DNA from: CAYSUS01 sp964434165
GTDB taxonomy: Bacteria; Planctomycetota; Planctomycetia; Pirellulales; Thermoguttaceae
DNA length: 64,000 nt
Direction of reading: 5' to 3'
NCBI GenBank assembly: GCA_964434165.1
Contig: CAYSUS010000014.1
Coordinates: forward strand, 27,516 to 91,515
Part shown: positions 54,349 to 62,889 of the stretch, in pieces
How the letters are laid out: every line of letters starts with the position of its first letter
Position numbering within the stretch: the first letter of the stretch is position 1
Translations under genes and position numbers: made by a program
The notes under the pieces: model-generated
Databases searched by the model: none
What the model saw: only the letters and a program-made list of their open reading frames with translations
Told to the model about the DNA's origin: nothing

Positions 54349-57227
54349 GATCCTTCCTTCGCGGGCTTCTTGGGCGCCGGCTGCCGCGCGGCGCCGGCCT
54401 TTGGGCCGTCGTTCTCGAAGCTCTCCAGCAGCATCTCCACGCCGGGGTAATCGGGCTCCCTTTCGCGGAGCTCGCGGAGCACGGGGATCGCCTCCCGGGT
54501 CTTGCCCGCCTGGATCAGCGCGTCGGCCAGGGCAAACCGCAGGCTGGGGGTATCCGGCTCCAGCTCGACCGCCGTGCGGTAGTGGCCGATGGCCTCCGCG
54601 GCGCGATCGCACCCCATCAGGGCGTCGGCCAGCATGCGGTGGATGTCGGCGTCCTTCACGTCGATGAACAGGGCCTCGCGGGCCCAGCGCGCGGCGCTGT
54701 CGAACTCCTTGCAGGCCAGCGCCAACTGGGCCAGCTTCTTGCACGCCCCGAGGTTGTCCCCCTCGGCCGCGGCGATTCTCTCCAGGGCCTCGCGGAGCTT
54801 CTCGTCGCTTTCCGCCTTCAGGTACACGCGGGCGAGGGCCTTGGTCCACTTCAGGTCGTAGGGATGACGTTTCTGCCCTAATCCGTAGAGTCGCGCGGCC
54901 TCGTCGTACTTCTCGGCCTTGAGGTTCAGGCCGGCGAGCAGGTTCAAGGCGAGCGGGTCGGGCGCGCTCTCGTCCAGAACGCCCGCGAGCAGCTCGCAGG
55001 CCTCCGTGGGCTTCTCTTCCCTCACGAGCAGCCTGGCGAGCACGTAGGCCGCGCGCTGGTGCTTCGGCTGCGCCTTGATCGCCTGGTCGGCGAGCTTGCG
55101 GGCCTCGTCCACGGCGTCGCGGCGGAGATAGGCCGCGGCCAGGCGCGCGGCCGCGTCGGGATCGTCCGGCTGCTCCTTCTGCCGCTCGACGAGGGAGTCG
55201 AAGTCGCCGTCCTCCTCGTCCGCCGCCAGGGACGACATCCCGTCCACCAGCTTCCCGACGTACTGCGCGTAGCCGCGCTCGAACTCGTCGATCGACTCAC
55301 CGAAGACCCGCCGGATGGCCTCGCTCGTGGAGAGGTTCTCGGCGTAGGCCTCGAGCATGCGCCGGATGACCTCCTCGCCCTGTCTCTCCATCATGTAGTC
55401 CAGGTACAGCTCGGCCTGGCAGTAGGCCAATGCCCAGTCGTCGGAGGAGTGCGGCCGGATGAAGCCGAAGTTGATGGTGCCCAGGTCGAACAGGTCGCCG
55501 CTCCGCGCGCGGCGCACAAGCACTTCGTTCCACTCCTGCGGGCGAGGGAGGTCCTCGCTCCACACGGCCAGGGCCTCGGTGTACCAGTGGGGGCAGTTGA
55601 AATCGGTCTGCTGGAGCGTGATCACGTGGACCAGCTCGTGGGTCATCACGCGCCGCCAGTGGAAGGGCTTGCCCAGCGCCCGCTCGCTGGGCGAGACCAT
55701 GGCCACGATCCAGCCGGTCGAGGCCGCCACCGTCCCCAGATAGGGCAAACCAACCATGCGGGTGCTGAACCACTGGTGCCCGTCTCCCCCCTTGGCCTGG
55801 CTGAAGACCTCGATCAGCGGCTTGCCGGGCGGGCGGTAGCCGAACGCGCGGCACAACCGGGGATAGATCGCGTCGAGCTGCCGGGCGGCGTACCGGGCCA
55901 GCAGCCGGTCCTGCTCGCGGTCGAACCGGAGGATCACGTGCTCGGTCTCGACGGTCTCCATCTCGTCCAGGACGTCGAGCACCTCCAGGGTGTTGTTCAC
56001 GCGGACGTTGAACGGGTCGATGTGGAACGCCTCGTCGAGGAGCTTGCGGGCCTCGGCCTCGCGCCCGGCCCGCATGTGGAGCAGGCCCAGCTCCGACCGC
56101 GGACCGATCAACTGGGGCATCCGCTGGAGGGCCTCGCGGTACATCCGCTCCGCGGCGCGCGACTTGTTGCGAGCCTCCAGCCACTCGGCCAGCGCGAAGT
56201 AGAACTCGCCCGCGTGCGGGTTGCGGCGGTTGACCCCGTCGCGGATCGCGGCGAAGCGCGTGCCGGCCTGGTCCAGGTCGAGTCCATCGAGCAGCGCGTA
56301 GGCCGCGGCGAGCCGGCCCAACACCGCCTCGGAAACCGGGCAGATCGGCCGCGCCTTGGACTCGAGCAGCTCGGCGGCCTCCTGAACCTGGAAGTTGGCC
56401 AGGCGCAGGTCGGCCTTCACGAGCCAGGCCTCCAGCAGCCGGGGGTTGATCTTCAGGGCCCGCTCCAGGGAGGCCCTGGCCTTCTCCACGTCGCGGCCGT
56501 CCAGCGCCAGGCGTGCCGCGGCGGCGTGCACCTCGGCCGCGTTGGGGTTGATCTCCAGGGCCTTCTTCAGCGCGTCGTCGGCGTCGGCCTCGTTGTACTT
56601 CTCCAGGAACACAAGCCCGGCCTCGTAATGGGCGGGCCAGTACTTGGGATCGAGGACCAAAGCGTCGGGATACAACTCGTTGACGATGAAATCGAACTGG
56701 TCGGGAAGCTGGTTCCACCGGGCGTACTGGGCGGCGGCCAGCCCGATCAGGCGCAACTGCTCCGCGTCCTCCACGTCGTTGCGGTTGTAGTAGCGGATGA
56801 AGCCGAGGTAGCCCTGCTCGGCCGCTTCCAGCCGGCCGTGCACGCGGTCAAGCTCGGCCCGGATCCACAGGGCGAGGAGTTGACGGCGGTCGAGCTTGAT
56901 CGCCGCCTCGGCCCGGGCGGAGGCCTCCTTGTAGTCCCCGCGACGAAAGGCCAAGCTGGCCAGCTCCGCCTGCACCGGCGCGCTGCCCTCGGCCCGGGGG
57001 CGGAGGACCTTGACGGCCTCGTCGTGCTTGCCTTGCGAGGCCAGGCACCGGGCCTGTCCGACCGCGGCGGCCGGATCCTCTCCGGCCCCGGACTGGAAGA
57101 CCTCCGCGGCCTCGGAGTACTTGCCTTCCAGTAGCAGGATGCGGCCCCGGTCCAGGTCGGCATCGGCCGCAACGGCGCAGCAGCAGGCGGCGATCCAAAG
57201 GCTGGCGGCGAGAGCGAGGCGTTTCAT
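54345..57227 (-). CDS. exported TPR protein with a central metallopeptidase-like (gluzincin) domain
   Basis: The 960-residue product has a signal peptide (LALAASLWIAACCCAVAAD). TPR repeats occupy residues 25-440. A peptidase-MA-like domain follows at about 455-660, with VMTHELVHVITLQQ near 526 (HExxH) and HWYTEALAVWSED near 547 supplying the downstream glutamate. More TPR repeats fill the rest (AIRRVFGESIDEFERGYAQY then AKLNPK-like helices). It probably degrades or processes proteins in the periplasm, or uses the inactive fold as scaffold. It is the first gene of the operon with mazG-like, envelope protein and ABC ATPase. Confidence 0.82.
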   Translation of the reverse strand: MKRLALAASLWIAACCCAVAADADLDRGRILLLEGKYSEAAEVFQSGAGEDPAAAVGQARCLASQGKHDEAVKVLRPRAEGSAPVQAELASLAFRRGDYKEASARAEAAIKLDRRQLLALWIRAELDRVHGRLEAAEQGYLGFIRYYNRNDVEDAEQLRLIGLAAAQYARWNQLPDQFDFIVNELYPDALVLDPKYWPAHYEAGLVFLEKYNEADADDALKKALEINPNAAEVHAAAARLALDGRDVEKARASLERALKINPRLLEAWLVKADLRLANFQVQEAAELLESKARPICPVSEAVLGRLAAAYALLDGLDLDQAGTRFAAIRDGVNRRNPHAGEFYFALAEWLEARNKSRAAERMYREALQRMPQLIGPRSELGLLHMRAGREAEARKLLDEAFHIDPFNVRVNNTLEVLDVLDEMETVETEHVILRFDREQDRLLARYAARQLDAIYPRLCRAFGYRPPGKPLIEVFSQAKGGDGHQWFSTRMVGLPYLGTVAASTGWIVAMVSPSERALGKPFHWRRVMTHELVHVITLQQTDFNCPHWYTEALAVWSEDLPRPQEWNEVLVRRARSGDLFDLGTINFGFIRPHSSDDWALAYCQAELYLDYMMERQGEEVIRRMLEAYAENLSTSEAIRRVFGESIDEFERGYAQYVGKLVDGMSSLAADEEDGDFDSLVERQKEQPDDPDAAARLAAAYLRRDAVDEARKLADQAIKAQPKHQRAAYVLARLLVREEKPTEACELLAGVLDESAPDPLALNLLAGLNLKAEKYDEAARLYGLGQKRHPYDLKWTKALARVYLKAESDEKLREALERIAAAEGDNLGACKKLAQLALACKEFDSAARWAREALFIDVKDADIHRMLADALMGCDRAAEAIGHYRTAVELEPDTPSLRFALADALIQAGKTREAIPVLRELREREPDYPGVEMLLESFENDGPKAGAARQPAPKKPAKEGS

Positions 57228-57259
57228 GAGCGATTATCCGGTCCCTGAACCCCTCATGT

Positions 57260-57288
57260 ACGTTATCCCAAGCGGTTTGGTTCATCAA
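57260..57288 (-). promoter_or_regulatory. probable promoter of the TPR peptidase-MazG-ABC operon
   Basis: Minus-strand TTGATG (57288-57283), 17 bp, TAACGT (57265-57260), 32 bp before the start codon of the TPR/peptidase gene. Confidence 0.5.
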
Positions 57289-57344
57289 CCGACCTGCCGC
57301 GACGGGCAAGGCCGGGGTTGGGTCGCCGGCGCCGCCAGCGGGCT

Positions 57345-57374
57345 TTGACAACCCACCCCCTTCAGGCGTAGGAT
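57345..57374 (+). promoter_or_regulatory. sigma70-like promoter of the tRNA-binding protein gene
   Basis: TTGACA (57345-57350), 18 bp, TAGGAT (57369-57374). It faces away from the TPR/peptidase promoter and leaves a leader of about 90 nt that includes the third GACTTCCGAAGTC hairpin. Confidence 0.68.
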
Positions 57375-57421
57375 GTTGGCCGCGATCGGCGTGTTAACGA
57401 CAGGTTAGAGCCTGGCCCCGA

Positions 57422-57451
57422 GACTTCCGAAGTTGCGAGACTTCGGAAGTC
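57422..57451. repeat. GACTTCCGAAGTC inverted repeat, copy 3
   Basis: Arms GACTTCCGAAGT (57422-57433) and ACTTCGGAAGTC (57440-57451) pair perfectly with a 6-nt loop. This copy lies in the 5' leader of the tRNA-binding protein gene, 22 bp before its start codon. Confidence 0.85.
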
Positions 57452-57473
57452 AGAGAGATCGCAGGGAACTGCC

Positions 57474-57806
57474 ATGACCAAGCCAGAGATTACGTACGAC
57501 GACTTCGCCAGGCTCGACCTCCGCGTGGCCACGGTCATCGCCGCACGCCCCCATCCGAACGCCGAGAAGCTGCTCCTGCTGGAGGTCGATGTGGGCGACC
57601 AGAAGAAGCAGATCGTGGCCGGCATTCGCAAGCACTACGAGCCGGAGGACCTCGTGGGCCGGCAGATCGTGATCGTCAACAACCTCCAGGAAGCGGTCCT
57701 TCGAGGAGAGGAATCGCGCGGCATGCTTCTGGCCGCCAGCGACGGCGACCGCGTGGTCCTGCTCCAGCCGGAACAGGCCTGCCCGAGCGGAGCCGCGGTG
57801 GGGTAG
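57474..57806 (+). CDS. MetG C-terminal-like tRNA-binding protein
   Basis: The 110-residue OB-fold protein matches the C-terminal domain of methionyl-tRNA synthetase and free-standing CsaA/Trbp111: YDDFARLDLRVATVIAARPH near residue 9, NAEKLLLLEVDVGDQKKQIV near 30, NNLQEAVLRGEESRGMLLAA near 65. Such proteins bind the L-shaped tRNA and may supply the missing domain to a short MetG. The metG gene is not in the window. It has its own promoter. GCAGGGAA lies before the ATG. Confidence 0.88.
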   Translation: MTKPEITYDDFARLDLRVATVIAARPHPNAEKLLLLEVDVGDQKKQIVAGIRKHYEPEDLVGRQIVIVNNLQEAVLRGEESRGMLLAASDGDRVVLLQPEQACPSGAAVG

Positions 57807-57813
57807 GGGGCCG

Positions 57814-57918
57814 GTGGTCAGTGGCCCGTGGTGTTTTTCGTACTTCGTACTCGGTGCCCCGTACTTGGTGTCTATTCGCCGCATCTGTTCTCTGCCCCCT
57901 GCGCCCTGCCCCCTGACC
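57814..57918. repeat. heptamer-array element, copy B
   Basis: Units GTGGTCA, GTGGCCC, GTGGTG (57814-57833), then GTACTTC, GTACTCG, GTGCCCC, GTACTTG, GTGTCTA (57840-57874), then CCTGCCC-type units (57891-57918). The middle array has the same unit order as the minus strand of copy A. It fills the gap between the tRNA-binding gene and the transporter gene. Confidence 0.8.
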
Positions 57919-57920
57919 CC

Positions 57921-59225
57921 ATGAGCCAGTCGCCGCCTGAGGCCGAGCGTGGCGGGACCCGCGCCGAGGTCCTCGCCTGGGCGATGTACGACTGGGCGAA
58001 CAGCGCGTTCTCGACGATCCTGATCACGATCGTCCACGGGTACCTGACCGGGGTCGTGTTCGAGAAGGGCGACCCGTGGGGCCCGACCTGGTATGCCTGG
58101 GGCATTTCTGCCTCGATGGTGGTGGCGGCCTGTCTGTCGCCGGTCGTTGGGGCGCTGGCCGACGTCAACCGCAGCAAGCGCCGCTGGCTGGCCGCGACGG
58201 CGCTTCTGGGGGCGGGCGGGGCGGTGGCGATGGCCGCGGTCCCCCCCGATAACGCCGTGGCCGTCGTGGTCCTGCTGATGGCCACGAGCCTCTGCTTCCA
58301 GCTTTCGCTGGGGGTGTATAACGCTTTCCTGCCGGAGATCGCCCGCGAGGATCGCATGAACGCGGTCTCGGCCTGGGGATTCGCGCTGGGCTACTTGGGA
58401 GGGGCGATCGCCCTGATTTTGGCGATGGTGGTCCTCCAGGTCGGCCCTTCGCTGGGAGTGCCCGACGTGGCCGGTCGGTTGCGGATCGGAATCCTGATCA
58501 TGGGGCTGTGGTGGGGGCTGTTCTCCATTCCGACGCTCTGGGTGCTCCGCGATCGCGGCCAGGCCCCCGCTCTGCGCGAGCCGATGCTGGCGGCGGCGAT
58601 CCTGGCCTTCCGCGATGTGGGACGCACGCTGGCCGGCATCCGCCGATACCGCATCCTGGCGCTCTTCCTGCTCGGCTTCCTGTTCTACAACCAGGGCGTG
58701 CAGGCGGTGCTCAGCCAGTCGTCCACGTTTGCCCGGGAGGAACTCCAGTTCGAGACCGCGGAGCTGGCGCACTTGATCCTCATGATCCAGTTCCTCGCCC
58801 TGCCCGGCGCCGTGCTGGTCGGCCGGCTCTCGGACCGGCTCGGCCAGAAACCGACGCTGCTGGCCTGCCTGGCCGTGTGGGTGACGCTGCTTCTGGCGGC
58901 CTTCTTCCTGGTCACGGCCAAGTGGCAGTTCTGGATCCTCGGCGGGGTGGTGGCGATGGTGATGGGCGGAACGCAGTCGGTCAGCCGGGCGATCATGGGT
59001 ACCATGACCCCGCCGCGGAGGACGGGCGAGTTCTTCGGATTCTTCAACTTCTCCGGCAAAGCCACGGACTTCATGGGCACGTTCCTGTTCGGACTGACGA
59101 TCCTGCTTACGCGAAGCGCCCGCTGGGCGATCCTGAGCCTGCTGGTGTTCTTCCTCATCGGTTGGGCCCTAGCCGCCAGGATCAACGTGGCCGAGGGCCG
59201 GCGCCAGGCCCTCGCCGAGGGGTAA
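57921..59225 (+). CDS. MFS transporter of the UMF1/Atg22-like family
   Basis: The 434-residue protein has about twelve hydrophobic helices. EVLAWAMYDWANSAFSTILI near residue 16 is the signature of the UMF1 family. GRLSDRLGQKPTLL near residue 300 is the MFS loop motif. Substrates are unknown; yeast Atg22 exports amino acids from the vacuole, which does not transfer to bacteria. The ATG at 57921 follows the heptamer element immediately and lacks a visible ribosome site. It is followed two bases later by the ROK kinase gene, so the two form an operon and the substrate may be a sugar. Confidence 0.85.
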   Translation: MSQSPPEAERGGTRAEVLAWAMYDWANSAFSTILITIVHGYLTGVVFEKGDPWGPTWYAWGISASMVVAACLSPVVGALADVNRSKRRWLAATALLGAGGAVAMAAVPPDNAVAVVVLLMATSLCFQLSLGVYNAFLPEIAREDRMNAVSAWGFALGYLGGAIALILAMVVLQVGPSLGVPDVAGRLRIGILIMGLWWGLFSIPTLWVLRDRGQAPALREPMLAAAILAFRDVGRTLAGIRRYRILALFLLGFLFYNQGVQAVLSQSSTFAREELQFETAELAHLILMIQFLALPGAVLVGRLSDRLGQKPTLLACLAVWVTLLLAAFFLVTAKWQFWILGGVVAMVMGGTQSVSRAIMGTMTPPRRTGEFFGFFNFSGKATDFMGTFLFGLTILLTRSARWAILSLLVFFLIGWALAARINVAEGRRQALAEG

Positions 59226-59227
59226 TC

Positions 59228-60163
59228 ATGCGGCTGGCCATCGAGATCGGCGGGACCAAGCTCCAGCTCGGCGTGGGCACGGGACAGGGGGGGCCGCTTG
59301 TCGAGCTGCTGCGGCGCGCGGTCGATCGTGGCGAAGGCGCCGAAGGCATCCTCCGCCAGATCGCCGAGGCCGCGCCCCCGATGATATCAAAACACCAGGT
59401 GACGGGCGCGGGGATCGGGTTTGGCGGGCCGGTCGATCCATCGGCCGGGCGCACGATCAAGAGCCATCACGTCGAAGGCTGGAGCGACTTCCCGCTCGTG
59501 GCGTGGTGCCGCGACAACCTCCACCTGCCCGCGGTGCTGGGGAACGACTCCGACCTGGCCGGGCTGGGCGAGGCCCGGTTCGGGGCAGGGCAGGGGGCCC
59601 GGGTCTGTTTTTACTCCAACGTGGGCACGGGCATCGGCGGGGCCCTGGTTGTCGAAGGGCGGCTCTACACCGGCTCAGGCGGCATCGCCTCGGAGCTCGG
59701 CCATTTGCGGCCCGGGCTGAAGTGCGAGGGGCCGCAAGAGGTCCTCGAATCGATCGCCGCCGGCTGGGGCATCTCCATGACGGCGCGGCGGCTGATGGCC
59801 GATGCCGACGCCGGAGAGGCGGCCGAGCTGGCCTCCCGCTGCGGCGGCCGAGCGGAACAGCTCACCGCGCGGCACGTGGCCGAGGCGGCGGCGGCCGGCA
59901 GCCGGCTGGCACGCGATGTGTTGGACCGGGCCTGCCGCGCGTACGGCTGGGCCCTGGCCCAGATGATCACGCTCCTCGCCCCCGACGTGGTGGTGCTGGG
60001 CGGCGGCGTGTCGCTGGCGGGCGAGGACCTGTTCTTCGCGCCGGTGCGGGACTACGTGGCCCGATACGTGTTTCCGCCCCTGGCGGGCACATACCGGATC
60101 GTGCGCGCCCAGCTCGGCGAGGAGGTGGTGCTGCACGGGGCGCTGGCCCTGGCCGCGGGGTGA
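59228..60163 (+). CDS. ROK-family sugar kinase (glucokinase-like), without canonical zinc site
   Basis: The 311-residue protein has the ASKHA nucleotide loop LAIEIGGTKLQLGVG at residue 3, the catalytic NDSDLAGLGEARFGAG near 103, and FYSNVGTGIGGALVVEG near 126. ELGHLRPG near 155 keeps the histidine of the ROK signature, but the usual C-x-C-G-x2-G-C-x-E zinc loop is reduced to LKCEGPQEVLE. Function as a glucose or N-acetylhexosamine kinase is likely; the zinc loop normally orders the active site, so specificity may differ. It starts two bases after the transporter stop. Confidence 0.8.
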   Translation: MRLAIEIGGTKLQLGVGTGQGGPLVELLRRAVDRGEGAEGILRQIAEAAPPMISKHQVTGAGIGFGGPVDPSAGRTIKSHHVEGWSDFPLVAWCRDNLHLPAVLGNDSDLAGLGEARFGAGQGARVCFYSNVGTGIGGALVVEGRLYTGSGGIASELGHLRPGLKCEGPQEVLESIAAGWGISMTARRLMADADAGEAAELASRCGGRAEQLTARHVAEAAAAGSRLARDVLDRACRAYGWALAQMITLLAPDVVVLGGGVSLAGEDLFFAPVRDYVARYVFPPLAGTYRIVRAQLGEEVVLHGALALAAG

Positions 60164-60168
60164 GGGGA

Positions 60169-60456
60169 TCAGAAGAGCCCTTCCACGTCGCGGGCGCCGT
60201 GGAGGACGCGGCTGACCTCGATGCCCGACGCCGTCGGCATGTAGTACACCACGTAGCTGCCGACAACGAACCGCCGCAATCCGAGACGGAGTTCGTTACA
60301 CGACTCACCTAGGAACGGCTGGGCCGCGAGCAGGCCGAACCTCTCCTCTAGACCGTCGATCACGCGAATAGCCGCCGACGGATTGTGCTCCGCAATGAAG
60401 TCGGCGATGTCATCCAAGTCCCGATCGGCTCGCCGAGAGACGCGGTAGCGCCTCAT
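60169..60456 (-). CDS. parE: ParE/RelE-type toxin
   Basis: The 95-residue protein reads like ParE: RRYRVSRRADRDLDDIADFI at the start, RVIDGLEERFGLLAAQPFLG in the middle, and VGSYVVYYMPTASGIEVSRVLHG cut short here to the final blocks YVVYYMP and VSRVLHGARD. ParE toxins inhibit DNA gyrase; RelE relatives cleave mRNA. It is overlapped by 4 bp (ATGA) by the upstream antitoxin gene, the classical order antitoxin then toxin. Confidence 0.9.
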   Translation of the reverse strand: MRRYRVSRRADRDLDDIADFIAEHNPSAAIRVIDGLEERFGLLAAQPFLGESCNELRLGLRRFVVGSYVVYYMPTASGIEVSRVLHGARDVEGLF

Positions 60457-60731
60457 GGCGACCGCCCGGTTCTCTCGATGCCCTCGGCGGCCCGCTGCTT
60501 CAACTCGTCGAATCTGGCTTTGAGGCTCGCGTCGTCGTAATCGGTGTACTCCCCGCGCTCGATCTCGTCGCACCCGATCTGGATCTCGCGGCGGAGCCGT
60601 TCGAGGCGGCGGTTGCGCTCGGCCAGGAGTCGCACGGCCTCGAGCACGACCTCGTCGGCCGAGCCGTACTGGCCCGTGGCCAACTGCTCATCGACGATCG
60701 ACTGGATCTCCGGGGAGAAGCCGGGATTCAT
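60453..60731 (-). CDS. parD: ParD-type antitoxin
   Basis: The 92-residue protein starts MNPGFSPEIQSIVDEQLATG and has the ribbon-helix-helix pattern followed by YGSADEVVLEAVRLLAERNR. The C-terminal half is charged and helical and should neutralise the toxin. ParD proteins bind their own promoter. The first ATG of the frame, at 60770, is inside the predicted promoter, so 60731 is preferred. Confidence 0.88.
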   Translation of the reverse strand: MNPGFSPEIQSIVDEQLATGQYGSADEVVLEAVRLLAERNRRLERLRREIQIGCDEIERGEYTDYDDASLKARFDELKQRAAEGIERTGRSP

Positions 60732-60768
60732 GGCATGGGCCCGCGTGGGCGTGGGAGGTGCTCCATGC

Positions 60769-60798
60769 ATTCTACGTCTGGCACACGGCGCGCAGCAA
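60769..60798 (-). promoter_or_regulatory. promoter of the parDE module
   Basis: Minus-strand TTGCTG (60798-60793), 18 bp, TAGAAT (60774-60769), about 40 bp before the antitoxin start. ParD would be expected to bind here. Confidence 0.6.
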
Positions 60799-60866
60799 GC
60801 CCCTACCGCGGGCTCACGCCCCCGGCTTGACGCCTTGGCCGCTTCGCGGCCGCCTTCTCCCGCGGG

Positions 60867-61655
60867 CTACAGCCCCAGCACGTCCTTCATGGAATACACG
60901 CCGGGCGGCCTGCCGGCGAGGAACTTGGCGCCGGCCAGGGCCCCCAGGGCGTAGCAGTCGCGGTTGGTCGCGCGCACGGTCAGCTCGACCGTCTCGCCGA
61001 GCATGCCGAACACGATGGTGTGCTCACCCGGGTTGTCGCCGACGCGGATCGCGTGGTAGCCGATCTCCCCGCGGGGCCGCTTGCCGGGCCGGCCGTGCCG
61101 CCCGTGGACATGGCTGGTCTGCCCCACGGCCGCGGCGATGATCTGGCCGAACTTCAGGGCCGTGCCGCTGGGCGCGTCCTCTTCGAAGCGGTGGTGCCGT
61201 TCGAGGATCTCCACGTCGGCGTCGGCGTCGGCCAGGGCCTCGGCCGCGACCTGGGCCAGCTTCATGGTCAGGTTGACGGCCAGGCTCATGTTGGGGGCCT
61301 GGAGCACGGCGATCGCGTCGGCCGCCGCCGCGAGCCGGGCGCTCTGGTCGGCCGAGAGGCCGGTCGTGGCGAAGACCAGGGCGAGACGCCTCTCGACGCA
61401 CGTCCGGATCACGCGATCGGCCGCCTCGGGCAGGGAGAAGTCCACGAGGACGTCGGCCTCGACGGAGAGTTCCGCGGCCAGCGGCACGCCAAGGGCTGGG
61501 ATGCCCGCCAGGCTGCCGGCGTCTTCGCCGAGGCGCGGATGGCCCGGGGCATCCAAGGCGGCGACGAGTTGGAGCTGCGGGTCGGCGGCGCCCAAGGCCA
61601 CGAGCCTCTGGCCCATGCGCCCTGCGGCCCCGTGGATGGCGATGCGGACAGACAT
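60867..61655 (-). CDS. dapB: 4-hydroxy-tetrahydrodipicolinate reductase
   Basis: The 262-residue enzyme reduces tetrahydrodipicolinate precursor in the lysine and diaminopimelate pathway. MSVRIAIHGAAGRMGQRLV at the start binds NAD(P)H, FATTGLSADQ near residue 93 and the catalytic block LERHHRFEEDAPSGTAL near 150 are typical. Length is normal. ATG 61655 has GGGAGAC upstream. It follows the decayed ATPase region on the same strand, with no clear promoter of its own, so it may depend on the thrC-side transcript. Confidence 0.93.
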   Translation of the reverse strand: MSVRIAIHGAAGRMGQRLVALGAADPQLQLVAALDAPGHPRLGEDAGSLAGIPALGVPLAAELSVEADVLVDFSLPEAADRVIRTCVERRLALVFATTGLSADQSARLAAAADAIAVLQAPNMSLAVNLTMKLAQVAAEALADADADVEILERHHRFEEDAPSGTALKFGQIIAAAVGQTSHVHGRHGRPGKRPRGEIGYHAIRVGDNPGEHTIVFGMLGETVELTVRATNRDCYALGALAGAKFLAGRPPGVYSMKDVLGL

Positions 61656-61702
61656 CTTCGTGTCTCCCAAGGTTTGCTGCGGCGGGACTCCAAGCGCTCG
61701 CT

Positions 61703-62857
61703 CTATGGCGTCGACGTGACGTCCACACCAGCAAACGCCGCGATCCGACGTGCGACATCGTGCACTTCGCGCGGTAGTTCCGCCGGGGTGAGTTCCTCTG
61801 CAAGGCGCTTGTTGGAGAACTGGCCAAACTGATTCTCTTGCAGCCAACGCTTGACGCCTGGCAGGACGACAGCCTTGGCATCGGCCAGAGCGAGTCGGTC
61901 GTCCTCCCAAGGCAGCTTCAGTTAGTCGCGCGCCTTACGGGAGAGCGTTGCGGCGTCCCATTTCTCATTCTGCCGACGGCGCAGCTCCTGATAGCCCTCC
62001 ACCAGATGGTCATTCGCCGAATCGCGAGACTCCTCCAGAAGACGCTCGTACTCTGCCAGAAACGACGCTTCGTCGAGGAGGATGACGGCCGGTTGGCGCA
62101 GGAGGATGAAACCGAACAGATACAGGAATTGCTGGAAGCCGCTGCCGCCGGAGAACACATCGAACTCCTTGGGGTGTTTAGCCTCCTTGTAGGTGACCGC
62201 GATGTAGCGGTCCGACACCTCGTCGAACACGATGTTCATGCTCTCCAGCGAAGGGAAACTTCGCTGGAGAATCTCGACCAGACGGTTTTCTCGTTTTTCC
62301 TCCTTAAGATCGAGAAGGAGATTGCGAACGACGCTATGAACGCGACCCCTGGCCAGCTCGTCGCCGACCACCGCGGGAGTGCGCCGTTCTTCCCTGGCCA
62401 GGAAGACGGAGAACACCGGCAGGTACGCCATGTGATGTTCGGCGAGCCGTCCGATCGCCTCCTGAGAGTCGTCCGTCGTCTCGACGCCAAGCCCGAAGCG
62501 GTTGTAGTCCAGTTTGAGGGTCGCCGTGACATCGATGCCGTCGTCGAACTGGGCCTGAATCCGGATGATCTTCTGCTTTCCGCCAGCCATCGACTTGCGG
62601 TCGGTCCAGAGCTCCATGGGATCCGCCACGGGGAGAACGTAGAATTCCTCGGGGGGTATCGTGCGGCGGCGGAGTTCGAAGACGCCGTTCTTGCGGGTCA
62701 GGCAATGATGCACGCAGAAATCGAACAGCGCGAGCGCCTGAAGAAGGGTCGTCTTGCCGGAGTTGTTGGGGCCGACGACGCAGTTCAGCGGAGCGAGCTC
62801 CAGCGTGACGTTCTCCAATCGCTTGAAGTTCTCGATCCGGACCTGCTTGAGCCGCAT
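61703..62857 (-). pseudogene. AAA-family ATPase, probably decayed (stop at 61922, C-terminal remnant to 61703)
   Basis: The first open frame (62857-61922) encodes 311 residues beginning MRLKQVRIENFKRLENVTLE, with Walker A VGPNNSGKTTLLQALA near residue 28 and the signature DVFSGGSGFQQFLYLF near 243. The Walker B start AVILLDE near 263 is followed directly by ASFLAEYERLLEESRD instead of the expected PDxHLH and switch region, which suggests an internal deletion. After the TAA at 61924-61922 the same frame continues for 73 codons to TAG at 61703, with coding-like content (LPGVKRWLQENQFGQFSNKR, LTPAELPREVHDVARRIAAF). I interpret this as the true C-terminus cut off by a nonsense mutation. Intact relatives are OLD/RecF-like ATPases. 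It begins 32 bp after thrC. Confidence 0.6.
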
Positions 62858-62889
62858 ACCTGAGCCCTCCCCGCTCTCGCCCTCGACCT

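Noticed and set aside
51488..54667. Plus-strand open frame of 1059 codons over the ABC-linked operon
   Set aside because: It is antisense to three genes with recognisable domains and tight overlaps.
55059..57134. Plus-strand open frame of 691 codons
   Set aside because: It mirrors the TPR/metallopeptidase gene; the HELVH and TPR motifs are on the minus strand.
60800..60866. Pair of CCGCGGGCT sequences near the parDE promoter as a direct repeat
   Set aside because: Only short, GC-rich matches; too weak to call an element.
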